Of a DNA stretch of 64,000 nucleotides, positions 14,718 through 22,979 are shown one piece after another. Under the pieces are notes generated by a model that was given only the letters and a program-made list of their open reading frames with translations, had not been told where the DNA came from and searched no databases. The position numbers were made by a program, and so were the translations under genes. The DNA lies in assembly GCF_003003795.1 (NCBI RefSeq), contig NZ_PVWK01000061.1, positions 1-64,000 of the forward strand, written 5' to 3'. How positions within the stretch are numbered: position 1 is the stretch's first letter; each line of letters begins with the position of its first letter. The DNA is from Stenomitos frigidus ULC18. GTDB lineage: Bacteria > Cyanobacteriota > Cyanobacteriia > Leptolyngbyales > Leptolyngbyaceae.

Positions 14718-15476
14718 ATGCCTCATGCATCATGCCCTACAGCGTCAGTATTCATGGACAACTCTCAACCTGGTACCGATCGCTCAGAAGCCGCTCTTCC
14801 GCCTGAAGACTTGAACATTGGTGTGGCGGTCAATCCATTTGATGCCTCGGATCACACGACAGCACAGCACATTCTGATTGGGTTAGCAAAGATTGGGCTG
14901 GCTTTAAAGAGTCAATCCTGGCAGGATGCAGGGCAGCAGGGATTAACGCCAACGCAGGGGCAAATTTTGTCGCTGCTGCTTGATAAAGGTGCATCAGGTA
15001 TGCGGTTGTCAGAGGTTGCCAAAAACCTCTCAATCACAGCCGCCACTGCGAGTGATGCGGTGTCTTCGCTGGTGGATAAGGGCTTTGTGCAAAAAACGCG
15101 ATCGCCTCAAGATGGACGGGCGATCGCCATTACCCTCACTCCTGATGGCGATCGTGCCGCCGCACAAACCGCTTCCTGGTCGAATTTTCTGCTTAATACG
15201 ATGGAGGAACTATCGAGTGAGGAACAGACACTCTTCCTGCGGAGCTTGATTAAAATGATCCGCAAGCTGCAAACCCAGGGGCAAATTTCCGTTGCCAGGA
15301 TGTGCGTCACCTGTGCCTTCTTTCAACCCAATCAGTATGCTAGTGCCGAAAATCCACATCATTGTGCTTTGGTCAATGCCCCGTTTGGCGATCGCAATCT
15401 TCGCCTTAACTGCCCGGAACACGTCGCTGCTCAACCAGAGATTGCCGAAAAAAATTGGCAGCTTTACCGTTCGTAA
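14718..15476 (+). CDS. MarR family regulator with Cys/His-rich C-terminus
   Basis: A 252-residue protein. Residues 45-190 are a MarR winged-helix (QGLTPTQGQILSLLLDKG, SEVAKNLSITAATASDAV, VDKGFVQKTRSPQDGRAIAI). An extra C-terminal segment of about 60 residues carries CVTC (Cys196, Cys199), HHC (Cys216) and CPEH (Cys232), a CxxC-x16-C-x15-C pattern expected to hold a metal or Fe-S cluster. AGGA 8 bases before ATG 14718 supports this start; ATG 14754 is an alternative. The DHA2 exporter begins 111 bases downstream, so this is probably its ligand- or redox-controlled repressor. Confidence 0.85.
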   Translation: MPHASCPTASVFMDNSQPGTDRSEAALPPEDLNIGVAVNPFDASDHTTAQHILIGLAKIGLALKSQSWQDAGQQGLTPTQGQILSLLLDKGASGMRLSEVAKNLSITAATASDAVSSLVDKGFVQKTRSPQDGRAIAITLTPDGDRAAAQTASWSNFLLNTMEELSSEEQTLFLRSLIKMIRKLQTQGQISVARMCVTCAFFQPNQYASAENPHHCALVNAPFGDRNLRLNCPEHVAAQPEIAEKNWQLYRS

Positions 15477-15587
15477 GGTGACGTTGTTAAAAAGCAGCTT
15501 TGTCAAGCCTGCGAGACTCAGGGATAACGCGCTACATTAGGGCTCCGGTTTGCTCGCTCGATTGCAACTCTTTGTTCGGAGGTTCCT

Positions 15588-17162
15588 GTGGCAACATCCA
15601 TCACAACTCAAGCGCCGCCCGATCGTGTCTCCTTCAAAACCTGGGTGGGCGTTTGTGGCACGATGCTGGGTGCCTTCATGGCAGTACTGGATATTCAGAT
15701 CACTAACGCCTCACTCAAGGATATTCAAGCCGCGCTGGGCGCAACGCTGGAGGAAGGTTCCTGGATTTCGACCTCCTACCTGGTTGCCGAAATTGTGGTG
15801 ATCCCGCTGACGGGTTGGCTGTCGCAGGTCTTCTCGACACGGCGCTATTTGTTAGTAAATGCAACGCTGTTTGTCTTCTTTTCAGTCTGCTGCGCCTGGG
15901 CATGGGATTTGCCGTCAATGATTGTCTTTCGGGCATTCCAGGGCTTTACAGGTGGGATCCTCATTCCAATGGCGTTTACGGTGCTACTGACGATGCTGCC
16001 GCCGAGCAAGCAGTCAACGGGACTGGCGATGTTTGCAGTGACGGCTGTTTTTGCGCCGTCGATCGGTCCCACCTTAGGTGGCTGGCTCACAGAGACCTTT
16101 AGCTGGCACTATGTCTTTTATTTGAACGTGATCCCTGGTGCGCTGCTGATTGCGGCAGTCTGGTACGCCATTGATGCCAAGCCCATGAAGCTGGAGATGC
16201 TGAAGCAGGGTGACTGGTTTGGCATTGCTGCGATGGCGATCGGGCTGGGATCGCTGCAAGTGGTGCTGGAGGAAGGCAGTCGCAAAGATTGGTTTGGGTC
16301 GCAGTTGATTGTGCGGCTAACGGCGATCGCGGTCATTTTCCTTGCCATCTTTTTCTTGATTGAACTGACTCGCAAAAAGCCGTTTATCAATCTACGGTTG
16401 ATGAAGCAGCGAAACTTTGGGTTAGCAAGTATTGTCAATATTTCGCTGGGGTTGGGGCTGTACGGCTCGGTTTACATCATGCCGCTGTACCTGAGCCAAA
16501 TTCAGGGCTACAACGCCATGCAGATTGGCGAAGTCCTCATGTGGGTGGGTATACCACAATTGTTCCTAATCCCCTTTGTGCCAAAGCTGATGCAACGGTT
16601 TGATGCTCGTCTGATTATTGCCGTTGGTGTGAGCTTGTTTGCGGTGAGTTGTTTCATGAATTCAACGTTGACTAATTTGACGGCGATCGATCAACTGCGT
16701 TGGTCACAACTGGTACGGGCGATCGGACAGCCGTTAATTATGGTGCCGCTATCCTCAGTGGCAACAGCAGGACTGCCCAAAGAGCAAGCTGGTTCGGCAT
16801 CTGGCTTGTTTAACATGATGCGAAATCTGGGTGGTTCGCTGGGAATTGCTGCGATCGCCACCTTGCTCACTCAGCGCGAGCAGTTTCACTCTAATCGCTT
16901 GGGCGAAGCCGTCTCCATCTACAGCCCTGCGACGCAAGAGCGGATGGATCAGATGACGCAGTACTTTACCAGCAAAGGTGCGGATTTAGTGACAGCGCAA
17001 CAGCAAGCAATGGGGGCGATCGCGAACACCGTTCGCCGTGAAGCCTACGTCATGGCGTATAACGACTGTTTCTATTTCATTGCCTGTGCACTGCTGCTTA
17101 GCGGTCTCGCCATTATTTTTCTTAGAAGAGTTCAAGCAGGCGGAGCAGCAGGCGGACATTAG
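15588..17162 (+). CDS. DHA2 family drug exporter (EmrB/QacA type)
   Basis: A 524-residue membrane protein with the 14-helix DHA2 pattern: GTMLGAFMAVLDIQITNASL (motif D1), WISTSYLVAEIVVIPLTGWL, FRAFQGFTGGILIPMAFT, and AVFAPSIGPTLGGWLTETFSWHY across helix 5 (the antiporter motif C region). These proton-antiport exporters often work with a membrane-fusion protein; none is adjacent here. The start is GTG at 15588 with GGAGG 6 bases upstream. It follows the Cys-rich MarR gene in the same direction and is its probable target. The substrate is unknown. Confidence 0.9.
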   Translation: MATSITTQAPPDRVSFKTWVGVCGTMLGAFMAVLDIQITNASLKDIQAALGATLEEGSWISTSYLVAEIVVIPLTGWLSQVFSTRRYLLVNATLFVFFSVCCAWAWDLPSMIVFRAFQGFTGGILIPMAFTVLLTMLPPSKQSTGLAMFAVTAVFAPSIGPTLGGWLTETFSWHYVFYLNVIPGALLIAAVWYAIDAKPMKLEMLKQGDWFGIAAMAIGLGSLQVVLEEGSRKDWFGSQLIVRLTAIAVIFLAIFFLIELTRKKPFINLRLMKQRNFGLASIVNISLGLGLYGSVYIMPLYLSQIQGYNAMQIGEVLMWVGIPQLFLIPFVPKLMQRFDARLIIAVGVSLFAVSCFMNSTLTNLTAIDQLRWSQLVRAIGQPLIMVPLSSVATAGLPKEQAGSASGLFNMMRNLGGSLGIAAIATLLTQREQFHSNRLGEAVSIYSPATQERMDQMTQYFTSKGADLVTAQQQAMGAIANTVRREAYVMAYNDCFYFIACALLLSGLAIIFLRRVQAGGAAGGH

Positions 17163-17404
17163 GTGAAGGATGAAGAAAAGTTTGGAGTGTGGAGCAGACC
17201 TCAGCCTCCTCGTTTTCCCTGCTCCCCTTGCTCCCCCTCCTTCCCCCGCCCCCGCCGCTGACGCTGCTCCCTCTGCCTTCCGTCCCCACAGCGGCAATCA
17301 TCACTCTCATCGGTTCGGTTCCACGACTCCTCTTTAAGCAATAATCTAGATACCGTCATAGTAAGAGTTATGAGGAGGGGTATTCTGGCGACAGGTATCC
17401 CGAA

Positions 17405-19084
17405 GTGGAAGTGAACTTTGTGCCTAAGTGGTTACTGCCAACGTTAAGTGAAATTCTGGCGCTGAATGATCCGGCCTGGATGGTTCAGTTTGAGCTGCCG
17501 TCGGGTCGAGCGGCAGGAGCTGAACCGATCGGTCAGCCTCGGTCAAGCCGTTTGGCAATCCAGCGGGTGCGGGCAGAGCGCGAGTGGTCGGGGGCGATCG
17601 CGGCGCTCAATATCCTGCTGCAGAATGTTGTCGTCACGGCTGAAGCGAGTGATCGTGAACCAACGTCACATGGGTTTGTTCTGTCAGGGCCACTTCCAGT
17701 GATCAGCCATCCTGCGTTAGTCTGCAACTTTTCGACCTGGTCGCTCACCGCCAATCCTCTAAACGTTGCCGCCTGGCTACCACTACAACTGCTGCCAGCA
17801 AATGAAACAACAACAGCGATCGATGTAGACGAAACGCCTTCAGACACACGCCCTTCAGAGAAACCAACCACGTCTGCATTGCCTCTATTACCCGGTGATC
17901 CGTTAGCCGCAGAGCAATTCTGTTTAGTGCTAACGCCTCAATTCAGCCTGGTGTTGGTTTTAGGCGAATCGCTGCAGGGCACACCGGCGTTTATGTTTTC
18001 GTTCATGCCAGAGGTTGTGGAGCAAGCGTGGAATGCCATTCGTCCGCGCATTTTGCTCATGAATGCGGATCAGATCGATCAGTTGGATGACTTGGCTAAG
18101 CAATTTACACCCGTGGCACCCGACTACACAACGGTGATGCAATTCAGTCGCTTGATGCTGGCACATTTGCCCGAACCGCTGGAGGAATGGCGTAGTGACA
18201 AAGCCGATAGTCAGCCTGTCGCGTTTCGGCAAGAAGCGGTTAAGCATGGTCAAGCATCATTTAAACGCAAAGATGTGATAGCACACTCGCTACTCGATCC
18301 ATCCCCCTATCACGCTCCGTTTTCATCATCGGATGATCCAAGTAGTCCCGATGCTGATGATCCAACTAGCCCGGATATTGAACTCTTGCAGGCACTTGCC
18401 CACGAGATTCGCACGCCTCTGACCACCATTCGTACCCTGACACGATCGCTGCTCAAACGTACCGATTTGCCCCCCGATGCATTGAAGCGTCTCAGCATTA
18501 TCGATCGCGAATGTAGCGAACAGATCGATCGGTTCGGCTTAATCTTTCGGGCAGTTGAACTGCAAACGTCTCCCGCTCGTCATGACAAAATGTCGCTGAC
18601 GCGCACGCCGCTGGCACAGATGTTCCAGCAAAGTATTCCCCGTTGGCAGCAGCAAGCCAGCCAGCGACAGCTCACCCTGGCTGTGGTGCTGCCTCCTAAA
18701 ATGCCGACCGTTGTCAGCGACCCAACGATGCTGGATCAAGCGCTGACGAGCCTCATTGAACGTTTCACACGTAGCCTTCCAGGCGGTAGCCACATTCAAG
18801 TCGAAGTGATGCTGGCAGGCGATCAGCTTAAGGTACAACTCCAATCTGAACCAGATGCAGCCGTTGCCTCTCGACACCATCACCGACCATTATTGCGATC
18901 GCTCGGACAATTACTGATGTTTCAACCCGAAACCGGCAGTCTTAGCCTCAATCTCGCAGTGACAAAAAGCCTTTTCCAAGCGCTGGGTGGCAAGCTCATT
19001 GTGCGCGATCGGCCTCAACAAGGCGAGGTGATGACGGTCTTTTTACCGCTAGAAATGAGCAGCATGGATATCATGGAAATCTGA
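17405..19084 (+). CDS. sensor histidine kinase with degenerate ATP site
   Basis: A 559-residue soluble protein. The N-terminal 310 residues contain no recognised sensor domain and a Ser/Asp/Pro-rich linker (DDPSSPDADDPTSPD). A clear HisKA dimerisation motif LLQALAHEIRTPLTTIRTLT places the phospho-acceptor at His333. The following ATPase region is weak: the expected N-box Asn is absent (LTSLIERFTRSLPGGS), the D-box Gly motif is not found, and only the final GGKLIVRDRPQQGEVMTVFL matches. It may be a pseudokinase, or phosphorylated in trans. GTG 17405 is the only start after an in-frame stop at 17342. It converges on the cyclase gene. Confidence 0.8.
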   Translation: MEVNFVPKWLLPTLSEILALNDPAWMVQFELPSGRAAGAEPIGQPRSSRLAIQRVRAEREWSGAIAALNILLQNVVVTAEASDREPTSHGFVLSGPLPVISHPALVCNFSTWSLTANPLNVAAWLPLQLLPANETTTAIDVDETPSDTRPSEKPTTSALPLLPGDPLAAEQFCLVLTPQFSLVLVLGESLQGTPAFMFSFMPEVVEQAWNAIRPRILLMNADQIDQLDDLAKQFTPVAPDYTTVMQFSRLMLAHLPEPLEEWRSDKADSQPVAFRQEAVKHGQASFKRKDVIAHSLLDPSPYHAPFSSSDDPSSPDADDPTSPDIELLQALAHEIRTPLTTIRTLTRSLLKRTDLPPDALKRLSIIDRECSEQIDRFGLIFRAVELQTSPARHDKMSLTRTPLAQMFQQSIPRWQQQASQRQLTLAVVLPPKMPTVVSDPTMLDQALTSLIERFTRSLPGGSHIQVEVMLAGDQLKVQLQSEPDAAVASRHHHRPLLRSLGQLLMFQPETGSLSLNLAVTKSLFQALGGKLIVRDRPQQGEVMTVFLPLEMSSMDIMEI

Positions 19085-19149
19085 TCTAGAGGCTCTCATC
19101 AACCAATTTCTACAACCCATAATGTGCTGTAGGAGTGGGTTTTATGATT

Positions 19150-19177
19150 GCAAAATAGCAAACGCTTGCTATTTTGC
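19150..19177. terminator. bidirectional terminator between kinase and cyclase
   Basis: GCAAAATAGCAA (19150-19161) and TTGCTATTTTGC (19166-19177) form a perfect 12-bp stem with a 4-base loop. It lies between two convergent genes, 66 bases after one stop and 5 bases from the other. Confidence 0.65.
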
Positions 19178-19182
19178 ACAAG

Positions 19183-21123
19183 TTAGGTTCGTGATTGTTG
19201 GTAGTCCAAATAGCGGCACAATTCTTCATGTACCTGATGGTAAAGGGTTGGCGGTTCACCCCTTAGACCAACCAAGCTATAGAGTCGAGTGGGACTATCT
19301 TCGCGTCCACGGAGCAGATGTTCGCCCACAAATATGACTTCAACATGCTCCTGCACCAATTGATACAGCGATTCCGTAATCAAAATATCCGTCCGGAAGC
19401 TTTTGGTTAGCCCTTCGACGCGACTGGCAACGTTGACCGTATCACCAATGACGGTGTATTCCAAGCGCCGCAATGAACCGATATTACCTGCAATGACTTC
19501 ACCGTAGCTAATACCAATACCGTGATAGAGCAAGGTTTTGCCTTCTTGCTGCCATTGCGATCGCAACGCTGCCAGCAATCGACGCATACCCAACGCGGCT
19601 CGAATCGCATTCATTGCATCGGCCTGTTCGCCATAAGAAACCGGGGAGCCAAATTCTGCCATCACCGCATCCCCAATGAACTTGTCGATCGTGCCACTGG
19701 CTGTAGCAATTGCCTCTACCATCGCGTTCAGGTAGGCATTGAGTAGCGCGATCAACTCTTCGGGCGGTAGTTTATAAGACAATGAGGTAAAGCCACGAAT
19801 ATCGCAAAACAAGACTGCTGCGTTCAGCTTCCGTCCTTGCAGCAAGGCCTGAAAATCTTCCGGCTGGTTGAGAATTTCGTTGACGATCGGTGTCGCCACA
19901 TAACGCTCTAACGTGCGGCGCAGACGGAGCTTTTCGAGCTGATCGCTGACGGCTCCAGTACCCAAATAGGAGAGACCACTGAGGGCGATCGCCAGCATCG
20001 GTGTAACAACAGGGAGAATGAAACCGGCATAAGCAAAACTGACATGCCCGACTAGCAGCCATGCACCGGCAACCGCGATCGCTAAGAGAAAGCGTGGCGT
20101 AGCACGTTTTGATAATTGACCGATTGCAATGCCAATTCCCGCAACGCCAAACAAGAGATAAAGCCCTCGCCAAAGCGGATCGGGAACCGCTTCGGCGAGG
20201 GCCTGATTCTCTAACACAGTGGCGATCGCGTTGGCATGAATTTCGACACCCGAGACCTCGCCAAAGGGAGTGGGGTGATGATCTTGTAGAAACGCAGCAG
20301 TGGGGCCAATCAGCACAATTTTGTCTTTGAACATCTGCTGCTGCTTCAGCAACGCCCAATTTTGAGGATGCAGCACATGCCAAAACGAAACCGTTGTGAA
20401 CGTATTTTGACCACCGTAGAAGAAAATGTAATCGCCTTTGGGGGGGACAAACGGCAGCTTTGAGGCTTGCAAACTCGCTTCATCAAAGGATCGTAGATTG
20501 GGCTGTGATCGACGTAAGTCAGCGTCAATGCGGTTGAGGTAGGCGCTGGCAAAGCGACGAAGCTGCCCATCAGGTTCGGCAAGATAGTTAATAAACCCAA
20601 TCGATTGGGGTTCAAACTGAAACGATGGATCAGGGTTAACGAACTGTTCAAGACCACCACCATCACTCTGTGACGTCGCGTGCTGTGACGCCAAAGTGAC
20701 GCGACCAGCATACCGTTGCAGTGTTTCCCGAAGGCGTTGATCGTCAGCAGGTCGATCGCTCGGCAAATCCCAAAGTACATCAATCGCAACGGAGCGGGCT
20801 CCGGCTGCCATCAGTTTATTGATCGCTTCAGCGTACGCAGTCCGTCGCCACGGCCAGGATTGGATGGCGGCCAAGGTCTTCGAGTCTTTGAAGTCTCGCC
20901 CTTGCGTCAATGAATCGTCATCGATCGCCAAAATCACAATTTCTTGTGGTGGTGCAATCGACCCTCGCAGCCGAAAAAAAAGTGTTTGTGACTGTAACTC
21001 CAGCAGTTGAAACGGTTGGAGGTTGAAAGCGGTCGCGATCGCACCTGTCACTGCCCAGAGGCTAATGCATAGAGGCGCGATCGTGGCAGGTCTTACAGCC
21101 CATCTACGTTTACCCTTGATCAT
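19183..21123 (-). CDS. CHASE2-domain class III nucleotide cyclase
   Basis: A 646-residue membrane protein. A first helix near residues 14-35 is followed by an extracytoplasmic CHASE2 domain (about 40-300, with VILAIDDDSL, SVAIDVLWDLPSDRPADD, DKIVLIGPTA). Then three helices (about 320-395) lead to a catalytic class III cyclase domain from about 430: AAVLFCDIRGFTSLSYKLPP (metal Asp), GTIDKFIGDAVMAEFG (second Asp), GIGISYGEVIAGNIGS and YTVIGDTVNVASRVE. It makes cAMP or possibly cGMP in response to an external signal. No effector protein is nearby. Start at ATG 21123 gives the full N-terminal helix. Confidence 0.92.
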   Translation of the reverse strand: MIKGKRRWAVRPATIAPLCISLWAVTGAIATAFNLQPFQLLELQSQTLFFRLRGSIAPPQEIVILAIDDDSLTQGRDFKDSKTLAAIQSWPWRRTAYAEAINKLMAAGARSVAIDVLWDLPSDRPADDQRLRETLQRYAGRVTLASQHATSQSDGGGLEQFVNPDPSFQFEPQSIGFINYLAEPDGQLRRFASAYLNRIDADLRRSQPNLRSFDEASLQASKLPFVPPKGDYIFFYGGQNTFTTVSFWHVLHPQNWALLKQQQMFKDKIVLIGPTAAFLQDHHPTPFGEVSGVEIHANAIATVLENQALAEAVPDPLWRGLYLLFGVAGIGIAIGQLSKRATPRFLLAIAVAGAWLLVGHVSFAYAGFILPVVTPMLAIALSGLSYLGTGAVSDQLEKLRLRRTLERYVATPIVNEILNQPEDFQALLQGRKLNAAVLFCDIRGFTSLSYKLPPEELIALLNAYLNAMVEAIATASGTIDKFIGDAVMAEFGSPVSYGEQADAMNAIRAALGMRRLLAALRSQWQQEGKTLLYHGIGISYGEVIAGNIGSLRRLEYTVIGDTVNVASRVEGLTKSFRTDILITESLYQLVQEHVEVIFVGEHLLRGREDSPTRLYSLVGLRGEPPTLYHQVHEELCRYLDYQQSRT

Positions 21124-21226
21124 TAATCATCCGGTGCTTAGAACCTGTTTGAAAAGTAGGTTGCAGGCGGTAGAACCTCTATAGCGAGGGCGTTATAAAG
21201 TAAGAAGGTCTATAGGAACCCCTCAA

Positions 21227-21535
21227 ATGATACGACTAGCATACGACACAGACTTGAGCGATCACCAGTGGGAGATTCTCAAACCGCTGCTGCCGAGTGC
21301 GAAGACCGGGGGCGGCCTCGGAGTTTCGACATGCGGGAGGTGCTGAATGCAATCTTCGACTTGGTGGCCAACGGGATTAAATAGCGGGCGATGCCCCAAG
21401 ACTTACCGCGTTGGCAAAGCGTCTACACCTACTTTCGAGCCTGGGAGAACGATGCTACTTGGGTGCAGCGCAATGATACCTTGCGCAGACTGGTCAGGCT
21501 GCGAGCAGGACGCAACGCCGAACCAAGTCCTGGGA
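21227..21535 (+). pseudogene. IS5-type transposase remnant
   Basis: The frame opens with MIRLAYDTDLSDHQWEILKP, typical of IS5-group transposases, but shifts near 21305 (GACCGGGGGC tract), continues as RPRSFDMREVLNAIFDLVAN, meets an in-frame TAG where a Trp is usual, then continues RAMPQDLPRWQSVYTYFRAW and ends in recognisable AGRNAEPSPGSVDS near 21535. The catalytic DDE half is missing. GAACCTGTTTGAAAAGT at about 21140 may be the left inverted terminal repeat. The relic is therefore inactive and records a past insertion beside the toxin-antitoxin/NACHT patch. Confidence 0.8.
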
Positions 21536-21621
21536 GTGTGGATAGCCATAGGACTGCGCCCCGCCAAAGGCGTACGGTAAAAACAGCGCACGGCGGTGAA
21601 GAGACTGCTGAAGTTGTGATG

Positions 21622-21777
21622 TCATGGCGTATCCTCCTTTTCTAATTTTAGATTTTGCATTCCTAATTGTTCCTGCGCCCATTCTCGCAATTGCTGGTCG
21701 GGGTCGTTGGCGGCTCGATACGTGCTTCGTGCATACTAATGTGAATGCACAACAATTCGAGGCTTTCAGGATGGGTG
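21622..21777 (-). pseudogene. C-terminal remnant of a NACHT-NTPase paralogue
   Basis: On the minus strand, HPESLELL is followed after a small disruption by RAANDPDQQLREWAQEQLG and a stop (21624-21622). This parallels the last residues of the NACHT protein at 22980-25778 (HPKTLELL...RAENDPDEQLRQWAQEQL). It is the tail of a second, mostly lost copy. Its stop overlaps (ATGA) the start of another minus-strand frame with an AAGGAGG site, MTSQLQQSLHRRALF..., which runs into the transposase relic and appears cut by it. Confidence 0.65.
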
Positions 21778-21790
21778 AAGTAATAAAAGA

Positions 21791-22051
21791 TCATTGCTTA
21801 TAAGCATCCTTCCGATGTTTGCATTGCAACAAGAGAATAGTTAATTTTCCATCATTAATTTCATAGCGAATACGGTAATCACCGATGCGAATACGGTATT
21901 CGCTGGCAAAGCCTTTTAGTTTCACTACTCCATCTGGGCGTGGATTTTCGGCAAGTTGCCGGATTTTAATAGCGGCACGATCGTAGACTTCGTTAGGCAA
22001 CGCATCTAACTGTTTTTGCACAGCTTTAGGCGTAATAATCGTATAAATCAC
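21791..22051 (-). CDS. RelE/ParE family toxin
   Basis: An 86-residue protein with the RelE-like layout: YTIITPKAVQKQLDALPNE, IKIRQLAENPRPDGVVKLKG and EYRIRIGDYRIRYEINDGKLTILLLQCKHRKDAY. Family members cleave mRNA on the ribosome or inhibit gyrase; the basic C-terminal HRK fits an mRNA-interferase type. It overlaps the upstream antitoxin by 4 bases (ATGA), so translation is coupled. It is the last gene of a four-gene overlapping array on this strand. Confidence 0.88.
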   Translation of the reverse strand: MIYTIITPKAVQKQLDALPNEVYDRAAIKIRQLAENPRPDGVVKLKGFASEYRIRIGDYRIRYEINDGKLTILLLQCKHRKDAYKQ

Positions 22052-22287
22052 GTCGATTTGCCTGCTCGTTGAGCTGCATATTGCTCGAACGTCGTGTAAT
22101 CACCCGCTTCGTAGTCGGCGCGGGCTGCCTGAATTTCGGCAATATCTTCTGGAGAATCGTCTTCATCTGGAAATAGTTCAGCTTCTAAAAACTCCCAAAG
22201 CTGGTGTTTTTCAGCCGTTTCTAGGGATGAAATTGCTACCAATAGTGATTGAAATGAAATGTCTACTTTTACAGTATGGTCAGTCAT
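22048..22287 (-). CDS. antitoxin partner of RelE/ParE toxin
   Basis: A 79-residue acidic protein (VKVDISFQSLLVAISSLETA, EFLEAELFPDEDDSPEDIAE, ARADYEAGDYTTFEQYAA). The N-terminal part is predicted to pair with DNA or self-associate, and the acidic C-terminus (DYEAGDYTTFEQY) is of the form that wraps RelE toxins. The start overlaps the end of the broken toxin upstream by 8 bases, and the end overlaps the downstream toxin by 4. Assignment is from position and composition; the DNA-binding class is uncertain. Confidence 0.78.
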   Translation of the reverse strand: MTDHTVKVDISFQSLLVAISSLETAEKHQLWEFLEAELFPDEDDSPEDIAEIQAARADYEAGDYTTFEQYAAQRAGKST

Positions 22288-22675
22288 CAGAATGATCCTC
22301 CATCAAGAAATCCATGTTTTCTTCATTTTGTCGTTTAACAGCCTCAACAATCTGCTCAATTTCCTTTGCATCTATATTTGATTGATCAGCTTTGGAGTAG
22401 ATTGTGAGCAGGGTGATTTTAGCTGGTGTTTCAACCTGATAAATAATGCGGTAGCCTGCGCTTTTGCCTTTTTGGATATTGCTGTTCTTAACCCGAACCT
22501 TAAATGCAGTGACATTCAAACCTGATAGCCGATCGCCTGGAAGTTCTCCAATTTGTAATTGTTCGACGACCGTTTAAACATCTGAGCGAATTTGGCGATA
22601 GCGTTTGTATAGAATGCGGATCTGTCGCTCAAATTCTGGCGCGAATTCAACCTGAATAATGGGTGGCTCAGTCAT
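22280..22675 (-). pseudogene. RelE-like toxin gene with in-frame TAA
   Basis: From ATG 22675 the frame reads EPPIIQVEFAPEFERQIRIL, YKRYRQIRSDV, then TAA at 22576-22574, and without frame change continues TVVEQLQIGELPGDRLSGLN, VKNSNIQKGKSAGYRIIYQV, LLTIYSKADQSNID to 22280. The two halves together form a complete RelE/StbE-type toxin of about 131 codons. The stop is best explained by CAA (Gln) to TAA. The start overlaps the antitoxin upstream by 8 bases and the end overlaps the next antitoxin by 8, so the original operon structure is kept. A toxin-free antitoxin would remain functional. Confidence 0.82.
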
Positions 22676-22913
22676 CATCCAGGCTATCCCAAAGTTGAGC
22701 AATGGGTTTTGTTTGTCCAGTTTTGACTTCATGAAGCGCTCTGAGAAGACTGGTTGCAATTTCTTCTACACTGGTATCATCTTCGTCTTCTGCCTGAGAA
22801 TCAGGAAGTTCCTCAACGAGAACGATCACTCTAACTTGACGATTCTTTAAATGGTCGGGGAGTTCAAGTTTTCCATCTGGAGCGATTTTGGTAGAAAATT
22901 CGTAGGCTCGCAT
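22668..22913 (-). CDS. antitoxin upstream of broken RelE gene
   Basis: An 81-residue acidic protein: MRAYEFSTKIAPDGKLELPD, LKNRQVRVIVLVEELPDSQA, then EDEDDTSVEEIATSLLRALH and AQLWDSLDDD. The N-terminal G-LELP pattern recalls AbrB-like swapped-hairpin antitoxins, and the acidic tail fits toxin binding. It overlaps the disrupted toxin by 8 bases. It starts 66 bases downstream of the NACHT gene on the same strand, so it may share that transcript or use a promoter in the gap. Confidence 0.78.
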   Translation of the reverse strand: MRAYEFSTKIAPDGKLELPDHLKNRQVRVIVLVEELPDSQAEDEDDTSVEEIATSLLRALHEVKTGQTKPIAQLWDSLDDD

Positions 22914-22979
22914 AGTAGTAATATGTGGATTAGTTTTAGGGTCGTGTGGGTTAGTTTTAGACTATCAAACATTGATTTC

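Noticed and set aside
20109-20330. Open frames opposite the CHASE2 cyclase gene
   Set aside because: Shadow frames; the cyclase and CHASE2 motifs account for the whole stretch.
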